Part shown: in pieces, positions 24,462 to 30,515 of the stretch | Layout of the letters: every line of letters starts with the position of its first letter | Numbering within the stretch: the first letter of the stretch is position 1 | Assembly: GCF_003116095.1 (NCBI RefSeq) | Contig: NZ_LGRA01000021.1 | Location: 662,759 to 726,758, forward strand | Direction of reading: 5' to 3' | Origin: Azospirillum sp. TSO35-2 | GTDB taxonomy: Bacteria > Pseudomonadota > Alphaproteobacteria > Azospirillales > Azospirillaceae | DNA: 64,000 bases | Made by a program: the position numbers and the translations under genes | Notes under the pieces: model-generated | Database searches by the model: none | Told to the model about the DNA's origin: nothing | What the model saw: the letters and a program-made list of their open reading frames with translations, nothing else

Positions 24462-25220
24462 TCAGCTCGTGAAGTACAGCGGGTTGGCGCGCTGCACGTC
24501 GGCGATGCCCAGTTGCAGGTCGGTCAAATGCTGGCGCAGGGCGGCGACGGCGCGGTCCGGGTCGTGGTCGGCGATGGCGGCGACGATGGCGGTGTGTTCG
24601 GCCAACGCCTTGCTCATCCGGCCGGCGACCGGCAGCGTCAGGTGGCGATAGCGGTCGATCTGCCGCTTGACCTGCTGCGTCATCGCCCAGAACCCCGGAT
24701 AGCCGGAGATCTCCGCCAGCAGCGCGTGGAAATCCTCGTCGGCGTCGTGGAAGCCGTCCATGTCGCCGGCGGCCTCGCGCTCGCGCTGACGTTCCAGGGT
24801 GGCGCGCAGCAGCGCGATCTGGCTGCCGGTCGCCTGTTCGGCGGCGTAGCGCACCGTCGCCTCCTCCAGCGCGCGGCGGATGGCGATGGCCTCCGGCAGG
24901 GCGCCGAGCGGGATGCGGGCGACGAAGGTGCCGGACTGCGGAAAGACCTCCACCAACCCTTCGTCGGCCAGCTTCAGCATGGCCTCGCGCACCGGCGTGC
25001 GGCTGACGCCGTAGGTTTCGGCGACCTGCTTTTCGATGACCGGCTCGCCCGGCTTGCGTTTCAGCGAGACGATGTCGTCGCGCAGGTCGCGGTAGATCGT
25101 GCCGGACACGGTGGTGCCGCGGTGGGCGGGGCGCGCGGTCGCCTGGGCCGGTCGGCGCCGCCGGCGGCGCGCGGGAGCAGCCCCCGGCACCGTGTTCGAA
25201 TCGCCCGCGTTCGTGTCCAT
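24462..25220 (-). CDS. GntR/FadR-family regulator, paralogue 3 of the uronate cluster
   Basis: The 252-residue protein carries a winged HTH at about residues 40-110 (TYGVSRTPVREAMLKLADEG), which differs by only a few residues from the other two, and an FCD domain (FHDADEDFHALLAEISGYPG). An arginine-rich run (ARRRRRRPAQ, near residues 17-26) precedes the HTH. A shared-motif site lies 42 bases upstream of the start, suggesting autoregulation or cross-regulation. It converges on mgsA across a hairpin. Three such paralogues in 17 kb imply regulatory sub-division, perhaps for different uronates; that is inferred. Confidence 0.9.
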   Translation of the reverse strand: MDTNAGDSNTVPGAAPARRRRRRPAQATARPAHRGTTVSGTIYRDLRDDIVSLKRKPGEPVIEKQVAETYGVSRTPVREAMLKLADEGLVEVFPQSGTFVARIPLGALPEAIAIRRALEEATVRYAAEQATGSQIALLRATLERQREREAAGDMDGFHDADEDFHALLAEISGYPGFWAMTQQVKRQIDRYRHLTLPVAGRMSKALAEHTAIVAAIADHDPDRAVAALRQHLTDLQLGIADVQRANPLYFTS

Positions 25221-25258
25221 GGTCGTCAGGTCCGTTCCGTCGGCGTGATGCCGTTCCA

Positions 25259-25272
25259 CACTAATATATCGC
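25259..25272 (-). promoter_or_regulatory. Uronate-type operator (site 7, gntR3)
   Basis: The core TAATATATCGC (25262-25272) differs from the best copy at one base. No clear TTGC-type -35 is present on the minus strand here, so the promoter is less evident than at sites 1 to 5. It lies 42 bases before gntR3. Confidence 0.5.
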
Positions 25273-25448
25273 TGCGATTCCGGCAGCGGAACGACTTTCA
25301 CCGCCGGCCGGCCGCAGGCGGAAGACGCTGATGACGGCATGGGGTTGCGTGTGGTTCTTCTCCGGGAGGGAGCTGTCGTCGACGCCGCCGGCTCCCATAT
25401 CGTGGACGCCGGCCAGCTTGCCTGGGCCGAATGCTCTGGAGACGCCGC

Positions 25449-26429
25449 GTGGCCAAGCGCAACCCCTACCACCAAGGTCTGCCGACGCACAATTTCGATG
25501 GCCTGCGCTTCTTCAATCCGGGCGAACCGAAGACGGACCGCACGCTGCGGCAGGTGCTGCGATGGAAGCTGGCGGGCGGGGCGGCGGCCTGGCCGAAGCA
25601 GGTGGCGGTCGAGCCGGTGGTCCCCGACGCCCGCGTCCACGGGCTGCGCGTCACGGTGGTGGGGCATGCGACCCTGCTGATCCAGGCCGCCGGCCTCAAC
25701 ATTCTCACCGACCCCGTCTGGTCGGAACGCGCCAGTCCGTTGCGCTTCGCCGGGCCGCGGCGGATCACCGCTCCGGGGATCGCCTTCGACCATCTTCCCC
25801 GGATCGACGTCGTCCTTCTGTCGCACAACCACTACGACCATCTCGATGTCGCCACGCTCAAGCGGCTGCACCACCGCGACGCCCCCCTGGTCGTGACGCC
25901 GCTCGGCAACGACGCCATCGTACGGCGCCACATCGCCGCGGCTCGGGTCGCCACCGGCGACTGGTGGCAGCATTTCGAGGTCGGCGCGGGCGTCGGCGTC
26001 CACATCGTGCCCGCCAACCACTGGTCCTCGCGCGGCGTGAGCGACCGCCGGATGGCGCTGTGGGGCGGGTTCATGCTCCGCACGCCGGTCGGGCTGGTCT
26101 ACTTCGCCGGCGACACCGGCTACGGCACCGGCCGCATCTTCCGGGACATGCGGGAGCGGTACGGCCGGACCGACCTGGCCCTGCTGCCGATCGGCGCCTA
26201 CGCACCGGAATGGTTCATGTCCGCCCAGCATTGCGACCCCGAGGGAGCCGCGCAGATCATGCTCGATCTCGAAGCGCAGCATGCCTTGGGCATTCACTGG
26301 GGCACCTTCCAGCTGACCGACGAGGAACGCGAAGAGCCGGTCCGGCGGCTGGGCACGGCGTTGGCCCGCCGCGACATCGATGCCGCGCGGTTCAGCGCCG
26401 CCGCTCCAGCGATGGTGTGGGAGGGGTGA
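25449..26429 (+). CDS. Metallo-beta-lactamase-fold hydrolase, NAPE-PLD/UlaG-like
   Basis: The 326-residue protein has the metallo-beta-lactamase metal motif LLSHNHYDHLD (His, His, Asp, His), with further ligands at PANHWSSRG and FAGDTGYGTG and a terminal GIHWGTFQLTDE. This pattern is typical of bacterial homologues of N-acyl-phosphatidylethanolamine phospholipase D, which act on phospholipid or other phosphodiester/lactone substrates. GGAG (25438-25441) favours the GTG at 25449 (MAKRNPYHQG) over an ATG 18 bases upstream. It is divergent from gntR3 and shows no tie to the uronate genes. Substrate unknown. Confidence 0.85.
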   Translation: MAKRNPYHQGLPTHNFDGLRFFNPGEPKTDRTLRQVLRWKLAGGAAAWPKQVAVEPVVPDARVHGLRVTVVGHATLLIQAAGLNILTDPVWSERASPLRFAGPRRITAPGIAFDHLPRIDVVLLSHNHYDHLDVATLKRLHHRDAPLVVTPLGNDAIVRRHIAAARVATGDWWQHFEVGAGVGVHIVPANHWSSRGVSDRRMALWGGFMLRTPVGLVYFAGDTGYGTGRIFRDMRERYGRTDLALLPIGAYAPEWFMSAQHCDPEGAAQIMLDLEAQHALGIHWGTFQLTDEEREEPVRRLGTALARRDIDAARFSAAAPAMVWEG

Positions 26430-26589
26430 CGACCGGCCTTCCGGATTGTCACCGATGGCCGGCCCACCGCCGTCGTGATTGTGCCCTTCGAGAGCGCCCG
26501 CTGTTCCGTCGCCCGCCACTTTCCTTGGCAATCACCCTGAATCCCATGGGTTTTATGAATTCCAGGGGCGCTGTGGCGGAAAAGATACA

Positions 26590-26601
26590 TCCGATATCGG
26601 A
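26590..26601. promoter_or_regulatory. 12-bp perfect palindrome upstream of the DUF1127 gene
   Basis: TCCGATATCGGA is a complete dyad lying about 25 bases upstream of a plausible -35, in an AT-rich gap. It could be a regulator site for the DUF1127 gene; no candidate regulator is adjacent. Confidence 0.35.
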
Positions 26602-26625
26602 AATGTCATGGTGACAATATACGAT

Positions 26626-26653
26626 TTGACCCCGGCGATTGCGTCCCCATAAT
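26626..26653 (+). promoter_or_regulatory. Sigma-70-type promoter candidate for the DUF1127 gene
   Basis: TTGACC (26626-26631) and CATAAT (26648-26653) are separated by 16 bases in an AT-rich gap, about 50 bases before the start codon. Motif quality is good for this high-GC genome, but no start-site evidence exists. Confidence 0.5.
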
Positions 26654-26704
26654 CACGATTGTCTCGATTGTTCGAGCAATGTGCGCCAGAAGATGGAGGA
26701 TCCG

Positions 26705-26974
26705 ATGCGCCCCACCGACGTGACCCGCAGTTCCGGTTCGTACACGGCCGCCGCCGGCGCCGCCGTCCCGGCCAACCGCAACGTCACCGCCGTCGGCCCC
26801 ACCGGCATCCACACGCGGAGCGTCTGGCGGCTGCTCGACCTGCTGTTCACCGCGTTGGAGCGGCGCAAACAGCGCCACGCCCTGATGGGTCTGGACGAAC
26901 ACCTGCTGAAGGACATCGGCGTCAGCCGGTCCGAGGTGGAGCAGGAAGTGATGAAGCCGTTCTGGCGGGGATGA
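26705..26974 (+). CDS. DUF1127 family small protein
   Basis: This 89-residue protein ends in a DUF1127 domain (LDLLFTALERRKQRHALMGL, then LDEHLLKDIGVSRSEVEQE and PFWRG). These short basic proteins are common in alphaproteobacteria; some bind RNA or affect stress, phosphate or envelope physiology. The first 40 residues are a low-complexity Ala/Thr-rich stretch. GGAGG precedes the ATG at 26705; upstream ATG codons are less well placed. It is followed after 4 bases by the GNAT gene, so the two are probably co-transcribed. Confidence 0.85.
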   Translation: MRPTDVTRSSGSYTAAAGAAVPANRNVTAVGPTGIHTRSVWRLLDLLFTALERRKQRHALMGLDEHLLKDIGVSRSEVEQEVMKPFWRG

Positions 26975-26978
26975 GACG

Positions 26979-27413
26979 ATGGCCGACCAATCCCTTCCGA
27001 ACCCCACCCTCGCGGTCCAGTACGCGGTCGAGCCGGACCTGACCGCCGACGCCTTCATCGACGTGCTGGAACGCTCCGGGCTGGCCGAACGCCGGCCGGT
27101 CGGCGACCGCCCGCGGGTCGAGGCGATGCTGCGCAATGCCGGCCTGATCATCACCGCCCGGCTGGACGGCGCGCTGATCGGCGTCGCCCGCTCGGTCACC
27201 GACTTCGTCTATTGCTGCTACCTGTCCGACCTCGCCGTCGACCGCGCCCTTCAGGGGCGCGGCATCGGCAAGGAGCTGATGCGCCGCACCCGCGACGCGA
27301 TGGGGGAGGGCACCATGTGCCTGCTGCTGTCGGCGCCCAAGGCCATCTCCTTCTATGAAGACGCCGGGCTGAAACGGCACGAGCAGGCCTTCCTCTTCAC
27401 CGACCTGACCTGA
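26979..27413 (+). CDS. GNAT-family N-acetyltransferase
   Basis: The 144-residue protein has the GNAT acetyl-CoA site, motif A: YLSDLAVDRALQGRGIGKEL with the Q/R-x-x-G-x-G/A pattern RALQGRGIG near residues 88-96. The C-terminal SAPKAISFYEDAGLKRHEQAF forms motif B. It lies 4 bases after the DUF1127 gene. The acceptor substrate cannot be read from sequence. Confidence 0.85.
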   Translation: MADQSLPNPTLAVQYAVEPDLTADAFIDVLERSGLAERRPVGDRPRVEAMLRNAGLIITARLDGALIGVARSVTDFVYCCYLSDLAVDRALQGRGIGKELMRRTRDAMGEGTMCLLLSAPKAISFYEDAGLKRHEQAFLFTDLT

Positions 27414-27445
27414 CCCCAGCCCACTTGACCGGGAGCGACGCCGCG

Positions 27446-28450
27446 ATGCCCAGCACGGCCATGACCGACAGCACCGACCTCGCCATTTCCTTTGCCGACG
27501 TGGCGGCGGCGGCCGGGCGGATCGCCGGCGTCGCCCACCGCACGCCCGTCCTGACCAGCGCCACCGCCGACGCGCTGACCGGCGGCCGGCTGCTGTTCAA
27601 GTGCGAGAATTTCCAGCGCACCGGCGCCTTCAAGATCCGCGGCGCCTACAACGCCATCGCCCAGTTCACCGACGCCCAGCGCGCGGCCGGGGTCGTCGCC
27701 TATTCGTCCGGCAACCACGCCCAGGCCATCGCGCTGGCGGCGCGCCTGCTGGGCGTGAAGGCCACCATCGTCATGCCGATGGACGCCCCGGCCGCCAAGC
27801 TGGAGGCGACCCGCGGCTATGGCGGCGAGGTGGTGCTGTACGACCGCTACGCCGAGCCGCCCGACGCCGCGGTCGCCCGCGTCCTGGACCAGCGCGGCGG
27901 CACCTACATCCCGCCCTTCGACCACCCGCATGTGATGGCCGGGCAGGGCACCCTGGCCAAGGAGCTGATCGAGGAGGCCGGACCGCTCGACCTGCTGGTC
28001 GTGCCCACCAGCGGCGGCGGCCTGCTGTCCGGCTGCGCGGTGGCGGCGAAGACCCTCAGCCCCGGCTGCCGCGTCGTCGGCATCGAGCCGGAGGCCGGCA
28101 ACGACGCCCAGCAGAGCCTGCGCAGCGGCTCCATCGTCCGCATCGAACCGCCCAAGACCATCGCCGACGGCGCCCAGAGCCGCAACGTCGGCCAGTTGAC
28201 CTTCCCGGTGATGCAGCGGCTGGTCGACGACATCGACACGGTCAGCGACGCCCAGTTGGTCGACGCCATACGCTTCTTCGCCAGCCGGATGAAGATGCTG
28301 GTCGAGCCGACCGGCTGCCTCGCCGCCGCCGCGGTGCTGTCCGGCACGCTCGACGTCCGCGGCCTGCGCGTCGGCGTCGTCGTCACCGGCGGCAACGTCG
28401 ACCTCGCCCGCTTCGCCACGCTGGTCCAGCCTGTGGCCCCGGCCGCCTGA
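27446..28450 (+). CDS. PLP-dependent threonine/serine dehydratase-type enzyme
   Basis: The 334-residue enzyme is a fold-type II PLP protein of the threonine dehydratase/serine racemase/threo-3-hydroxyaspartate dehydratase group. The PLP lysine is in GAFKIRGAYNA (near residue 58). SSGNHAQAIALAA and the phosphate loop PTSGGGLLSG are present, with VVVTGGNVD near the end. It lacks the C-terminal regulatory domain of biosynthetic IlvA. GGGAG lies 10 bases before the ATG at 27446. Catabolic threonine/serine deamination or hydroxyaspartate dehydration are the best options; sequence does not separate them. It is followed by a PhzF-like gene. Confidence 0.85.
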   Translation: MPSTAMTDSTDLAISFADVAAAAGRIAGVAHRTPVLTSATADALTGGRLLFKCENFQRTGAFKIRGAYNAIAQFTDAQRAAGVVAYSSGNHAQAIALAARLLGVKATIVMPMDAPAAKLEATRGYGGEVVLYDRYAEPPDAAVARVLDQRGGTYIPPFDHPHVMAGQGTLAKELIEEAGPLDLLVVPTSGGGLLSGCAVAAKTLSPGCRVVGIEPEAGNDAQQSLRSGSIVRIEPPKTIADGAQSRNVGQLTFPVMQRLVDDIDTVSDAQLVDAIRFFASRMKMLVEPTGCLAAAAVLSGTLDVRGLRVGVVVTGGNVDLARFATLVQPVAPAA

Positions 28451-28527
28451 GCCACACAGCCGCCACCGCCTTTCCGCCCAATCCTTTCCACCCGATCCTT
28501 CACGCCCCACCGCGACGGGAGCCACCC

Positions 28528-29319
28528 ATGCGCTTGCCCCTCTATCAGGTCGATGCCTTCACCGACCGCGTCTTCGCCGGCAACCCGGCGGCGGTCGTGC
28601 CGCTGGAGTCCTGGCTGCCCGACGCCCAACTCCTGGCCATTGCGGCGGAGAACAATCTGGCGGAGACCGCCTTCTTCATCCGGGCGGGCGACGGGTACGA
28701 GTTGCGCTGGTTCACCCCGACGGTCGAGGTCGATTTGTGCGGCCACGCGACGCTGGCCACCGCCTTCGTCATCGCGACGATCCTGGAGCCCGGCCGCGAC
28801 CGCATCGCGTTCGCCACCCGGCAGGCCGGCGTCCTGACCGTCACCCGCGACGGTGATCGCTACACCCTGGATTTCCCCAGCCGCCCGGCCACCCCGAACG
28901 ACAGCCCGCACCCGGCCCTGCTGGCGGCCCTGGGCGGGCCGGCGCCGGTCGCCGTGCTGAGCGGGCGCGACTATCTGGTCGTCTACGAGTCGGCCGCCGC
29001 GGTGCGGGCGCTCACCCCCGACATGGTGGCGCTGTCCGGCCTGGATCTGTTCGCGGTCTGCGTCACCGCCCCGGGGGAGGACGGCGTCGATTTCGTCTCC
29101 CGCATGTTCGCCCCGGCGCAGGGCATTCCGGAAGACCCCGTCACCGGCTCCACCCACTGCATGCTGGCGCCCTATTGGGCCGAACGGCTGGGCAAGACGG
29201 CGCTGACCGCCCGCCAGGTGTCGGCCCGCGGCGGCGACCTCCACTGCGCCCTCGACGGCGACCGGGTGAAGATCAGCGGCCGGGCGGTGCTCTATCTCGA
29301 CGGCAGCATCACCGTCTGA
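28528..29319 (+). CDS. PhzF-family epimerase/isomerase
   Basis: The 263-residue protein has the diaminopimelate-epimerase-like fold of PhzF. Residues typical of the family are NNLAETAFF (general acid/base Glu near residue 45), FTPTVEVDLCGHATLAT and PEDPVTGSTHCMLAPYW. Members act as isomerases in phenazine and other pathways; no other phenazine gene is near, so phenazine production is not implied. ACGGGAG precedes the ATG at 28528. It follows the dehydratase gene by 77 bases. Confidence 0.87.
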   Translation: MRLPLYQVDAFTDRVFAGNPAAVVPLESWLPDAQLLAIAAENNLAETAFFIRAGDGYELRWFTPTVEVDLCGHATLATAFVIATILEPGRDRIAFATRQAGVLTVTRDGDRYTLDFPSRPATPNDSPHPALLAALGGPAPVAVLSGRDYLVVYESAAAVRALTPDMVALSGLDLFAVCVTAPGEDGVDFVSRMFAPAQGIPEDPVTGSTHCMLAPYWAERLGKTALTARQVSARGGDLHCALDGDRVKISGRAVLYLDGSITV

Positions 29320-29328
29320 GCACGGGCC

Positions 29329-29357
29329 GGGGAGGGGGCCGGCACACCGTCCTCCCC
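29329..29357 (+). terminator. Terminator-like GC-rich stem after the phzF-like gene
   Basis: GGGGAGG (29329-29335) can pair with CCTCCCC (29351-29357) 10 bases past the stop codon. There is no U run. It resembles the GGGGAGG/CCTCCCC stems of the intergenic repeats. Confidence 0.4.
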
Positions 29358-29403
29358 CACCCCTCCCACCGGTCACGCTGAAGGCAGGCACCGCTTGTCC
29401 ATA

Positions 29404-29422
29404 TTGCCTATAAATTAGGCAA
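29404..29422. promoter_or_regulatory. 19-bp inverted repeat at the edge of the DnaA-box cluster
   Basis: TTGCCTA, five bases and TAGGCAA form a perfect 7-bp dyad in AT-rich DNA, just before the first DnaA-box-like element. It has the look of an operator for a dimeric regulator, possibly the ribbon-helix-helix protein downstream, which is a guess from proximity. Confidence 0.45.
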
Positions 29423-29428
29423 ACCCAC

Positions 29429-29544
29429 TCATCCACAGGCGGGACAGGCCATCCGAAAGGGTGTGGATGATTCTGTTCGGGGATTGCGCACACATCTATC
29501 CACAGATTCTGTGGAGAAGAAAACCGGTGGAAAGGTTATCCACA
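29429..29544. other. Cluster of DnaA-box-like sequences in an AT-rich intergenic region
   Basis: Five sequences of the TTATCCACA type lie in 116 bases: TCATCCACA (29429-29437), the same on the minus strand (29462-29470), CTATCCACA (29496-29504), TTCTCCACA on the minus strand (29510-29518) and a perfect TTATCCACA (29536-29544). Two of them form a dyad, TCCACAGA/TCTGTGGA (29499-29515). Two GATTC sites, the CcrM target class, lie inside (29469, 29505). The region is clearly AT-rich relative to its flanks. It could be a replication origin or another DnaA-binding locus. No dnaA, repABC or parAB gene is in the window. Confidence 0.55.
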
Positions 29545-29662
29545 CAAATTCACATTCTATCATCCCCAGCTTTTATCGCCTGCTCGCCTGACGATCCTTG
29601 TATCCATCGCCGATCCGGAATATCCAAATAATGTGGATCGGCAAGATTGGTGGGGGATCGTC

Positions 29663-29917
29663 ATGATCGGAGATCCGTTTCATCCAAAAAAGGCGACGAT
29701 CTCTTTGCGCGTTGATCGCCGAATCAAAGATGTCGCCAAGAATTACGCTCGCCAACGGCAGACGCCGCTGGCCGAGGTCATGCGTGACCTCTTGGCCCGC
29801 TACGTCGCCGAATGCGCGCGGGAGAACGCGCAGGCCTCGCCCGACCTGTTGAAGGAGCGGCCGGCGCAATATGTGGATTTCGCACAGCTGCAGGGCCTGA
29901 TCGGCCGGCGGGACTGA
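29663..29917 (+). CDS. Small ribbon-helix-helix-type DNA-binding protein candidate
   Basis: The 84-residue protein has an N-terminal beta strand and two helices (KKATISLRVDRRIKDVAKNY, then QRQTPLAEVMRDLLARYVAE) in the ribbon-helix-helix/CopG style. That family includes antitoxins, plasmid copy regulators and other repressors. GGGGG lies 6 bases before the ATG at 29663. It follows the DnaA-box cluster and the 19-bp dyad and precedes trxC by 89 bases. No toxin partner is visible. A role in control of the adjacent site is speculative. Confidence 0.6.
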   Translation: MIGDPFHPKKATISLRVDRRIKDVAKNYARQRQTPLAEVMRDLLARYVAECARENAQASPDLLKERPAQYVDFAQLQGLIGRRD

Positions 29918-30006
29918 GCCCGCCCGGCTTGAGTTCTCCACAGCGGTCCTTACATCGACGGTGGAATGGCCGACAGGGGCCAGCAACAGGGGAAAGGAGC
30001 CCCGCC

Positions 30007-30486
30007 ATGCCCGCCACCGCCACGAACCCGACCACCGCCGGGGCCGCCGCCGACAGCCTGCACGTCGCCTGCCCCCACTGCGACACCCTGAACCGCGTGC
30101 CGGTGGCGAAGCTCGGCGGCGGCAAATGCGGGCGTTGCGGCGCCCCGCTGTTCCAGGGCAAACCGCTGGCGCTCGACGGCCGCCGCTTCGCCGCCCACGC
30201 CGAGCGCGGCGACCTGCCGCTGCTGATCGACTTCTGGGCGGAGTGGTGCGGTCCCTGCCGGATGATGGCGCCGGTCTTCGCCCAGGCCGCCGCCGCGCTT
30301 GAACCGCAGGTCCGGCTGGCCAAGGTCGACACCGAGGCCGCCCCCGACCTGGCCGCCCGCTTCGGCATCCGCAGCATCCCGTCGCTGGTCCTGGTCCACC
30401 ACGGCCGCGAGATCGCCCGCACCGCCGGCGCCATGCCCCTGCCGGCCCTGGTCACCTGGGTGCGCCAGACGCTGGGCGGCCGATAG
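30007..30486 (+). CDS. trxC: Thioredoxin 2 with N-terminal zinc finger
   Basis: This 159-residue thioredoxin has the active site WAEWCGPCRMMAP (Cys81, Cys84) and an N-terminal zinc-binding module with two CxxC pairs (CPHC at 22-25, CGRC at 41-44), the TrxC layout. It reduces cytosolic disulfides and is often peroxide-induced. AAGGAG precedes the ATG. A 15-residue Ala/Thr-rich tail comes before the zinc module. The gene stands alone, facing the MCP gene end to end. Confidence 0.94.
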   Translation: MPATATNPTTAGAAADSLHVACPHCDTLNRVPVAKLGGGKCGRCGAPLFQGKPLALDGRRFAAHAERGDLPLLIDFWAEWCGPCRMMAPVFAQAAAALEPQVRLAKVDTEAAPDLAARFGIRSIPSLVLVHHGREIARTAGAMPLPALVTWVRQTLGGR

Positions 30487-30515
30487 GGGCGGGCGGTAGG
30501 CGTTTGCGCCCTGCG

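Noticed and set aside
28528..29319. Phenazine biosynthesis from the PhzF-like gene
   Set aside because: No other phz genes are adjacent; PhzF-like proteins are common in organisms that make no phenazines.
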